A DNA stretch of 63,312 nucleotides from Phycisphaerae bacterium (GTDB lineage Bacteria > Planctomycetota > Phycisphaerae > Phycisphaerales > SM1A02). Below the pieces are notes generated by a model. That model made no database searches, was not told the origin of the DNA, and worked only from the letters and a program-made list of their open reading frames with translations. The DNA is taken from assembly GCA_002716385.1 (NCBI GenBank), contig PBAX01000005.1:149066-212377 (forward strand), in the 5' to 3' direction. Position 1 is the first letter of the stretch. Every line of letters starts with the position of its first letter. Both the position numbers and the translations under genes were made by a program. Positions 57,183 to 63,312 of this stretch are shown here, one piece after another.

Positions 57183-58235
57183 ATGCCACTGGATATTTCA
57201 AACACTCACATGCTTGCCATGACGCCATGGGCGATCGGAGGAATCGTGGTCGGTGGGCTCGTCCTGCTGATTCTCGTGCTGTTCCTCTTCCAGTACATCG
57301 GCCTGTATGTCCAGGCCTGGATTTCCGGTGCGCCCGTACGCTTCGTTGATCTGATCATGATGCGATTCAGGAAGGTTCGTCCTCGAGTGATCGTGGAGAA
57401 TCGAATCACGGCCAAGAAGGCCGGCATCGACCTCTCGACCGCGTTGCTCGAGTCGCACTATCTGGCTGGAGGCCGCGTGACGAATGTCGTTCGATCATTG
57501 ATCGCCGCCGACAAGGCGAAGATCGATCTCTCCTGGCCGGTGGCGACCGCCATCGATCTGGCTGGTCGTGACATCCTCGAAGCGGTCCGCACATCGGTCA
57601 ACCCGAAGGTCATCGACTGTCCCAGCCCCGAGAGCGGCAAGACCACCATCGACGCCGTCGCGAAGGATGGCATCAAGCTCAAAGCCCGCGCCCGTGTGAC
57701 GGTACGCACCAACATCGCCCAGCTGGTCGGTGGTGCCACCGAGGAGACGATCATCGCCCGTGTCGGCGAAGGCATCGTGTCGACCATCGGTTCGGCCGCG
57801 AATCACCTCGCCGTTCTCGAGAACCCGGACAACATCTCCCGAGTGGTGCTCGAGAAGGGACTCGATGCCGGTACCGCCTACGAGATCCTCTCGATCGTCA
57901 TCGCCGACATCGACGTGGGCGACAACATCGGTGCTCGACTTCAGGCCGATCAGGCTGGTGCCGACACCAAGCGATTCCAGGCCAAGGCCGAACAGCGACG
58001 TGCCATGGCGGTCGCCCAGGAAGCGGAATTCAAGGCCGAAGCCCAGAAGAACCGGGCTCAGGTCATTCTGGCCGAAGCCGAGATTCCGAAGGCCATGGCC
58101 GACGCCTTCCGTGGAGGCAACATGGGAATCATGGATTACTACCGCATGAAGAACGTCATGGCGGATACGGACATGAGGTCCTCGATTGCCGGAGATGAAG
58201 ACTCCGGATCATCGGGACCCATGATCAACGATTAG
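57183..58235 (+). CDS. floA: flotillin-like protein FloA
   Basis: FloA is a membrane-bound SPFH-type scaffold that organises lipid microdomains. The 350-residue product has an N-terminal hydrophobic segment (about 16-45) and the family-typical [20 protein letters not shown] conserved SPFH-like core is visible ([18 protein letters not shown] and [11 protein letters not shown]). A coiled-coil Ala/Glu/Gln-rich region (about 250-300, [20 protein letters not shown]) is followed by the [14 protein letters not shown] end. It follows two NfeD genes, the known partner arrangement. Confidence 0.94.
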   Translation: MPLDISNTHMLAMTPWAIGGIVVGGLVLLILVLFLFQYIGLYVQAWISGAPVRFVDLIMMRFRKVRPRVIVENRITAKKAGIDLSTALLESHYLAGGRVTNVVRSLIAADKAKIDLSWPVATAIDLAGRDILEAVRTSVNPKVIDCPSPESGKTTIDAVAKDGIKLKARARVTVRTNIAQLVGGATEETIIARVGEGIVSTIGSAANHLAVLENPDNISRVVLEKGLDAGTAYEILSIVIADIDVGDNIGARLQADQAGADTKRFQAKAEQRRAMAVAQEAEFKAEAQKNRAQVILAEAEIPKAMADAFRGGNMGIMDYYRMKNVMADTDMRSSIAGDEDSGSSGPMIND

Positions 58236-58239
58236 AACC

Positions 58240-58271
58240 GGAGAGATTGGGGACCAGTCCCCGAGACCATG
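58240..58271 (+). promoter_or_regulatory. Shine-Dalgarno with intervening hairpin before the first CNNM/CBS gene
   Basis: GGAGAG (58240-58245) is 23 nt from the ATG at 58269, too far for normal use. A perfect repeat, GGGGA (58249-58253) and TCCCC (58258-58262) with a 4-nt loop, lies between them. If folded, it leaves 3 plus 6 nt, an effective spacing of 9. Confidence 0.35.
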
Positions 58272-59564
58272 AGCCTGCTGTCCATTCTGGGTGCGGCAAC
58301 AACACCTCCAAGCGAGGTGACAGTTGTCGTTCTGATCTGCCTGCTTCCAATCATGCTGATCATGAGTGGCTTCTTCAGTGGTTCGGAGACGGCCCTGTTC
58401 TGCCTGAACGCCTCCCATCGACAGAAGATGCGTCAATCGAATCATGCCGGGTCACGTTCGGCGTTGACGCTGTTGAACGAACCTCGGATGCTGCTCATCA
58501 CGCTGCTGCTTGGCAACATGACGGCAAACGTCCTGTACTTCGTCATCAGTTCATCACTGATGATGTGGGCCTCGAAGAACTGGCTCTTGCAACTGGCGTT
58601 TGGCATCGGCTCGCTGCTCGTGATCGTGCTCATCGGCGAGATCGGACCCAAGATGATCGCGTCCGCCAAGCCGGCCCGATTCTCCGCGTTCGTCGCGCCG
58701 ATTCTCCTGGCCATCCACCGTTTGATCGCACCGATCCGGATCGTGGTCGATGCCGGCATCGTCACTCCCATCAGTCGACTCTCGGGCAGCGGACAACGCA
58801 ACGACTCCCTCTCTGCCGACGAGCTTGAACGGCTGCTCGTCCATTCATCCAACTCTGGTGTCGTGAATCGCGAGGAACACCAGACACTTCTGGACGTCAT
58901 CAAGCTGGGCACCATGACCATCCGGAAAGCCATGACCCCGCGGACCAAGACCGTCACGATCCAGGTCGATGAGACGCCGGAGCAGATCCGGTCGTTGATC
59001 GAGAAGCATCGTGTCACGAGACTTCCGGTCCATGGCGAGGATCTGGATGACATACTCGGCATCCTGCCCGTGAAGGACTGGCTGAAAAGGACCGACGATC
59101 GGACGGTTGCCGATCTCATGGTTCCCGCGAACTTCATACCCGAGGTGACCTCGCTGGAACTCGGGCTGGACATCTTCAGGAAGGACGGCCTCGTCTTCGC
59201 CATCGTGGTGGACGAGTACGGCGGAACCTCGGGAGTCATCTCGCTTCAGGACATCGTCGAGGAACTCATCGGCGACATCGCGGAGCCGAACGTCGAGGTA
59301 TCGAGTCCTCCCCGACCGCTTGGCCCGGGTCGATGGATCATCGATGGCGACACGAGCATTCGCCAGTTCCGCGACTCGCTCGGATCACTGGCCAAACAGA
59401 CGCATGCCGCCACGATCGGCGGATTGATCACCGCTTCTCTCGATCGACTTCCAAGAACCGGTGATCGCATAGAGGTCGAGAACCTTGAACTCGAGGTTCA
59501 TCATGCGGATCAGGGACATGTCACATCGGTGATCGTTTCACTTCATACCGAGGGAGCTGGCTGA
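58269..59564 (+). CDS. CNNM/CBS-pair/CorC-HlyC domain membrane protein
   Basis: The 431-residue protein has an N-terminal CNNM membrane domain (about 15-180) with the metal-path-like FFSGSETALFCLN motif. A cytoplasmic CBS pair follows (about 210-335, MTPRTKTVTIQVDETPEQI and VVDEYGGTSGVISLQDIVEE). The C-terminal CorC_HlyC transporter-associated domain (about 345-425) begins GRWIIDGDTSIRQF. Members are linked to magnesium efflux or resistance and are often misnamed hemolysins. It lies 33 nt downstream of floA and overlaps the paralogous gene that follows by one base. Confidence 0.88.
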   Translation: MSLLSILGAATTPPSEVTVVVLICLLPIMLIMSGFFSGSETALFCLNASHRQKMRQSNHAGSRSALTLLNEPRMLLITLLLGNMTANVLYFVISSSLMMWASKNWLLQLAFGIGSLLVIVLIGEIGPKMIASAKPARFSAFVAPILLAIHRLIAPIRIVVDAGIVTPISRLSGSGQRNDSLSADELERLLVHSSNSGVVNREEHQTLLDVIKLGTMTIRKAMTPRTKTVTIQVDETPEQIRSLIEKHRVTRLPVHGEDLDDILGILPVKDWLKRTDDRTVADLMVPANFIPEVTSLELGLDIFRKDGLVFAIVVDEYGGTSGVISLQDIVEELIGDIAEPNVEVSSPPRPLGPGRWIIDGDTSIRQFRDSLGSLAKQTHAATIGGLITASLDRLPRTGDRIEVENLELEVHHADQGHVTSVIVSLHTEGAG

Positions 59565-60532
59565 TGGGCACCTTCGGTTGGATTCTCATGGGCGCCTTCG
59601 TCCTGCTGGGCGTGATCGGCAGCGCGTTCTTCTCCGGTTCCGAAACCGGCCTGTACACACTCAGCCGCGTTCGCCTCGATGTGAAGGCACGCGAGGGCAA
59701 TCGCCGCGCCCTTCAGCTCGAGAAGCTGATCGGTCGGCCGGCCTTGATGCTGGCCGTGCTCCTGCTCGCCAACAACATCTGCAACTATCTGGGCAGTTAC
59801 GGAATCGCGGGGATGCTCGATGCCGCCGGCTTCACTCCCGGCGAAAGCGTCGTCATCAATGCGGCGATCCTGGTGCCGCTTCTGTTCATCTTCGGGGAAG
59901 TGCTGCCCAAGGAGCTGTTCCGCGAGAACACCGACAGATGGTCCTACGGGTGCGCCCCGTTGATCGACTGGACCAGACGGGCGTTGTCATGGACCGGCCT
60001 GGCCCCACTGGTGGCTTCCGCCGGCAGTCGCCTTGGTCACGAGAAGGGAAATGCGGTATCCGCCAGACAGCGGATGGCGGACCTCCTCCGGGAAGGCGTG
60101 CCGGTTGGCGTACTCAGTGAATCCCAGACTGCGATGGTGGACCGGGCCCTGCTGCTTCGCGAACGCAACGTCACCATGGAGATGGTTCCCTGGAACGAGG
60201 TGAGCACGATCCCTGCCGATGCCTCGACCGCCGACATCGAATCGCAGACGAACGAACATCCCCACAGTCGTTTCCCCGTCGTCGACGAAAACGGCCATGT
60301 GACCGGCGTGGTCTCGACGCTGGACCTGATGCTGTATCAGGATCGCGGCATTGATGATCTCTCGAGAACCCCGTTGATCATCGAACATTCACTGACCGTT
60401 CAGGTCGCGCTGGCATGGCTTCGTGACAACAGCCAGTCGATGGCCATCATCCAGAAGAACGGTCATCCCGTGGGCATCGTGACCATGAAGGATCTCGTCG
60501 AGGTTCTGGTTGGCGAAATCACGGACTGGTAG
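59564..60532 (+). CDS. CNNM/CBS-pair membrane protein, paralogue lacking the CorC domain
   Basis: The 322-residue protein parallels its upstream neighbour. The CNNM membrane domain (about 1-170) has AFFSGSETGLYTLSRVRLD and FIFGEVLPKELFREN. A CBS-type pair follows (about 190-320, SRFPVVDENGHVTGVVSTLDL and IQKNGHPVGIVTMKDLVEVL). It stops there, without the CorC_HlyC domain. The ATG overlaps the previous TGA (TGATG), so the two are probably made together and may form a heterodimeric transporter. Confidence 0.87.
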   Translation: MGTFGWILMGAFVLLGVIGSAFFSGSETGLYTLSRVRLDVKAREGNRRALQLEKLIGRPALMLAVLLLANNICNYLGSYGIAGMLDAAGFTPGESVVINAAILVPLLFIFGEVLPKELFRENTDRWSYGCAPLIDWTRRALSWTGLAPLVASAGSRLGHEKGNAVSARQRMADLLREGVPVGVLSESQTAMVDRALLLRERNVTMEMVPWNEVSTIPADASTADIESQTNEHPHSRFPVVDENGHVTGVVSTLDLMLYQDRGIDDLSRTPLIIEHSLTVQVALAWLRDNSQSMAIIQKNGHPVGIVTMKDLVEVLVGEITDW

Positions 60533-60546
60533 TTCGATCGGTTCGA

Positions 60547-62271
60547 TCAGGAACCGGACACCATCGCGATGTCGTCGATGACCAGTGATTCCCGCTTGCT
60601 GTACGTGTCGATGTCCATCTTGCCGACGACGTGCACGCATCTTTGCCGGATCTCCCCGAGTCGCTCTGCCTGCCCCCACCAGATCGCTTCGATGGGCTTG
60701 GATTTCTCGTCCTCGGCGCCGAGTCGCAGCTTGAGATGATCATCGCTTCGGCCGAAGGCCATCGCCGTGAGCACCCTCATGTTGTTCAGCAGGACGCGCG
60801 GACCGGGGTTGCCTCGACCGAAGGGTTTCATGGCGGAGAGCTTCCGAATGGCGGTGGAGCTGATCTCGTTGCGTTGGACTTCCAGATCGATCTTGAGTTC
60901 GGGCATGAGATGCGATTCCGGAATGGAATCGTTGGCATGTCTGATGAGCGAGGTGGCGAAGTCATCGAATGATCCGCTGGACACGGTCATGCCGGCCGCC
61001 ATGTGATGGCCACCATAGGTCTCCAGATGTTCATCGCAGGCACCCAGCGCCTCATGGATCGAATAGCCCGCGATGCTTCGAGCCGATCCTCGACAGAACT
61101 CGCCGTCATCCTGCATGAGAATGGTCGGTCGACCGAACATCTCGACGAGACGTGAACAGACGATGCCGACGACACCGGGATGCCAGTCCTCGTGTCTGAG
61201 CACGATGGCGTGGCTGCCCGGTTCCGTCATGCCCTGTTCGATCGCCATCTCCCGGGCCTGGGCGATCATCGACTTCTCCACCGCCTGTCGCTGCGTGTTG
61301 AGTTCGGTGAGTTCGTGTGCCAGTTCCTCGGCTCGCATGTCATCGGCGGTGGTGAACAGTTCGATGGCGGACGCGGCATGCCCCATTCGACCGGCGGCGT
61401 TCAGTCTCGGGCCGAGTCGGAACCCGACCATCTCGGCGTCATTGCGTCCCTTGCCCGCACCGGCGGCGCGAAGAAGCGCCTGCACGCCCGTGTTTCGACA
61501 GCCACTCATGTGACGAAGTCCGAAGGAGGCGATGATCCGGTTCTCATCCTGCAACGGCATCACATCCGCGATGGTTCCCATGGCGGAGAGGCTCAGGGCA
61601 TCCATCAATGCATTTCGAAGTGCGGGACCCACATCATCCGAACCACACGCCTTTCTGGCCAGATGGAGCGCGATCTTCCAGGCGACGCCGGCACCCGCGA
61701 GTTCCGTGAACTCGTGCTCCTTTCCGGGCAAGGACGGATGCACGATGGCGGCGGCATCGGGAAGTTCGCCGTCCTCGCGTGCCCGGTGATGGTCGGTGAT
61801 GATCAGCTCAAGCCCGAGTTCACGAGCCAGCCTCGCTTCCTCGACGGCGGTCACTCCACAGTCGACCGTGATGATGGTTCTTGCACCATCTTGATGTAGC
61901 GCACGGATGGCCTCCGGGTTGAGTCCGTATCCCTCATCCAGACGATGTGGGACATAGGTCGAGATGAGCGCATCTGAATCGATGGTTCGAATGACATGCC
62001 AGAGAATCGAGGTCGCGGTTATGCCATCGACGTCGTAGTCGCCGTAGATGACGATCGGTCGTTTCTCCCTGATCGACTCGAGCAGGATGTCGGTGGCCGT
62101 CTCGATGCCCGACAACGGATTCGATTCCGTCAACAGCTTCAGGTCCGGGCTCAGAAAGGCGGCACGGTCATCCGGATCGTCCAGACCTCTGGCGGCCAGA
62201 ATCCTCTCCAGCAGGTCGCCCCCCGCCTGAGGGTCCTGGGGCATCAGCCATCTCTTGGTGATTCCGTTCAC
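60547..62271 (-). CDS. recJ: single-stranded-DNA-specific exonuclease RecJ
   Basis: RecJ is a 5'-3' single-strand DNA exonuclease in recombination and mismatch repair. The 574-residue product has the DHH-family motifs VIYGDYDVDGITATSILW (motif I), ITVDCGVTAVEEA and ITDHHRAREDGELP. The DHHA1 region carries MVGFRLGPRLNAAGRMGHA and later GGHHMAAGMTV. The C-terminal OB-type domain is present. The start is GTG at 62271, the only one that fits the conserved N-terminus; its ribosome-binding site is weak. It is convergent with the CNNM genes (14-nt gap) and divergent from the adenylate kinase gene. Confidence 0.95.
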   Translation of the reverse strand: MNGITKRWLMPQDPQAGGDLLERILAARGLDDPDDRAAFLSPDLKLLTESNPLSGIETATDILLESIREKRPIVIYGDYDVDGITATSILWHVIRTIDSDALISTYVPHRLDEGYGLNPEAIRALHQDGARTIITVDCGVTAVEEARLARELGLELIITDHHRAREDGELPDAAAIVHPSLPGKEHEFTELAGAGVAWKIALHLARKACGSDDVGPALRNALMDALSLSAMGTIADVMPLQDENRIIASFGLRHMSGCRNTGVQALLRAAGAGKGRNDAEMVGFRLGPRLNAAGRMGHAASAIELFTTADDMRAEELAHELTELNTQRQAVEKSMIAQAREMAIEQGMTEPGSHAIVLRHEDWHPGVVGIVCSRLVEMFGRPTILMQDDGEFCRGSARSIAGYSIHEALGACDEHLETYGGHHMAAGMTVSSGSFDDFATSLIRHANDSIPESHLMPELKIDLEVQRNEISSTAIRKLSAMKPFGRGNPGPRVLLNNMRVLTAMAFGRSDDHLKLRLGAEDEKSKPIEAIWWGQAERLGEIRQRCVHVVGKMDIDTYSKRESLVIDDIAMVSGS

Positions 62272-62431
62272 GTGGACCAGAGTACGAATGAAGGGTGCCT
62301 GAAGCCAGTCGGGAGGCGATGAAAGGGGCTCCTTTCCCGAAAGGTTGATAACTTTGGAAGTCCTGCGATACTGGTCGCCTCATCCCCGGATCCGATTCCG
62401 GCTCATCCAACCTCAACAAGGACCCAGTACC

Positions 62432-63049
62432 TTGTCAGACAAGCTCAAGACCGTTCTTCTCTTTGGCCAACCAGGCGTTGGCAAGGGGACTCAGGGCAAG
62501 ATCCTCGGATCCGTGCCCGGTTTTGTACACCTTGCCACGGGCGACATGTTCCGCGGGCTCGATCGCGAGTCGGCCCTTGGTCAGGAATTCCTCAAATACT
62601 CGACTCAGGGTCTTCTGGTTCCCGACGAACTCACCTGCCTCTTCTGGCAGCAGTACGTCCAGGGTCTCATCGACACCAACCAGTACAAGCCCGATTCCGA
62701 TCTGTTGCTGCTCGATGGCATTCCACGTAGTGTCGAGCAGATCAAGATTCTCGAGGAGCATATCGATGTGCTTCGAGTGATCCACTTGATCTGCGATGAC
62801 CAGGAAGCGTTGGTTGAGCGAATGAAGAAGCGGGCCGATCAGCAGGGTCGTCCCGATGATGCCGACGAGGATGTCATTCGGCGTCGCTTCAAGGTGTACC
62901 ACGAGGAGACTCGTCCGGTGCTCGAGTATTTCGATCAATCACGCGTCAGTGAGATCCACGCGATCGGTCTACCAGGGCAGATCCTTCAGAAGATCCTCAA
63001 CGAGATCATGCCCGAGGCCAAGGACGCGATTCGCAACCCCTTTGGTTGA
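62432..63049 (+). CDS. adk: adenylate kinase family protein (short form)
   Basis: The 205-residue protein has the P-loop GQPGVGKGTQGKILG, the AMP-site HLATGDMFRGL, and the GIPRSVEQI segment corresponding to the family's GFPR motif. The LID region is short (KKRADQQGRPDDADEDVIRRR), without zinc-type cysteines. It should interconvert AMP, ADP and ATP. The conserved domain starts just after TTG 62432, which has AAGGA 9 nt upstream; no ATG lies near, and the upstream in-frame ATG at 62345 lacks support. The Phe/Tyr-rich middle differs from typical Adk, so a related nucleotide kinase is possible. Confidence 0.82.
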   Translation: MSDKLKTVLLFGQPGVGKGTQGKILGSVPGFVHLATGDMFRGLDRESALGQEFLKYSTQGLLVPDELTCLFWQQYVQGLIDTNQYKPDSDLLLLDGIPRSVEQIKILEEHIDVLRVIHLICDDQEALVERMKKRADQQGRPDDADEDVIRRRFKVYHEETRPVLEYFDQSRVSEIHAIGLPGQILQKILNEIMPEAKDAIRNPFG

Positions 63050-63085
63050 TACAAGGCGGCCGAAGGATCCCTACTCTTTTGAAGG

Positions 63086-63091
63086 TATACT
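63086..63091 (+). promoter_or_regulatory. -10-like hexamer upstream of ssrA
   Basis: TATACT lies 51 nt before the mature tmRNA 5' end, compatible with a leader removed by RNase P. No convincing -35 box is seen 16-18 bp upstream. Confidence 0.3.
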
Positions 63092-63142
63092 GGTCGATTG
63101 GCACAGTCGTGGCTGATCGTCGACTGTTGTTCTTTGACATCT

Positions 63143-63312
63143 GGGGCCGACTGGTATCGACCGGGCAGGGAATGCTCGTCGTTGCGCCTTCGTGGAGCAT
63201 CGCGACACGTAAAACGGATGCAAATTCATATCTGCCAACTCGCAGTATGCCCTCGCGGCCTGATTAGGCCACGACAGCCGCCACTTGACGCCCGATGGAG
63301 TGGCGGCTGAAA
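63143..63312 (+). ncRNA. ssrA: transfer-messenger RNA (partial, 5' part)
   Basis: tmRNA rescues stalled ribosomes and tags the unfinished protein for degradation. The 5' end GGGGCCGACTGG followed by TATCGACCGGGC matches the conserved tRNA-like start of tmRNA. An ATGCTC/GAGCAT pairing follows, consistent with pseudoknot 1. The tag frame reads GCC AAC TCG CAG TAT GCC CTC GCG GCC TGA (63234-63263). This encodes ANSQYALAA, ending in the universal ALAA. UA at -5/-4 before the resume codon fits the known requirement. GGCCT/AGGCC (63257-63261 and 63266-63270) forms the helix after the stop. The 3' acceptor half lies beyond the window. Confidence 0.9.

Noticed and set aside
63046..63310. Short open frames at the right end
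   Set aside because: They overlap the tmRNA gene and its promoter region and show no coding features. The only real frame there is the tag.

Overview
The window looks like a chromosomal segment of a marine planctomycete of the Phycisphaerae/Phycisphaerales type. This is inferred from gene content, not from a search. The pointers are a secreted metalloprotease with a C-terminal GC-type dockerin-like tail (two DVNDVL repeats), prepilin-like proteins with AFT(L/I)VEL cleavage regions, a fused AroD-AroE enzyme, FloA/NfeD proteins, lipid A and heptose genes, and an alternative complex III operon. The DNA is moderately GC-rich, gene-dense and made mostly of ordinary chromosomal genes. I saw no insertion sequence, prophage, CRISPR array, rRNA or tRNA. 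The only RNA gene is the 5' part of a tmRNA at the right edge.

Layout: 0.2-5 kb carries carB and an isolated nuoH (minus). 5-8 kb is a plus-strand run plsC, ruvA, manC, ruvX, convergent with a 6-phosphogluconolactonase-like gene whose active-site motif is degenerate. 8.9-11.7 kb holds two translationally coupled secreted proteins, an alpha-toroid (squalene-cyclase-like repeat) protein and an esterase. 11.7-15.3 kb carries divergent heme A synthase (ctaA) and heme O synthase (ctaB) genes plus a DUF3179 membrane protein. 15.5-21 kb encodes a secreted proteolysis pair, the dockerin-tailed metalloprotease and an M1 aminopeptidase. They are separated by a strong terminator hairpin that contains the ribosome-binding site of the second gene.

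20.99-35.39 kb (minus) is one continuous respiratory operon: actABCDEF (quinol:cytochrome c oxidoreductase), a small unknown membrane protein, a Sco copper chaperone, and caa3-type cytochrome oxidase subunits II, I, III, IV and a second III-like protein. Together with ctaA/ctaB this supplies a quinol-to-oxygen respiratory branch and its cofactors. Several of its proteins have strongly His-rich ends, and subunit III carries a large insert.

35.6-46.2 kb is housekeeping: tatD, a cobalamin-binding-type protein, a DUF1573 protein, clpB, a lipoprotein, aroC, hslU, aroDE and a PPOX/DUF2470-like protein. 46.2-50.4 kb (minus) is a tightly overlapping LPS operon: heptosyltransferase, maf, lpxK, hldE. 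50.5-54.8 kb has a membrane-anchored Ser/Thr kinase, ridA and two pseudopilin-like proteins. 54.9-60.5 kb is a membrane-organisation cluster: long NfeD/ClpP-class protease, short NfeD, FloA and two CNNM/CBS (CorC-like) proteins. The window ends with recJ (minus), a short adenylate kinase with a TTG start, and ssrA.

I did not find a clearly new defence or mobile system. The best leads are the inactivated-looking lactonase, the His-rich decoration and insert in the ACIII-caa3 operon, the secreted toroid/esterase pair, and three different 5'-leader hairpins that involve ribosome-binding sites.
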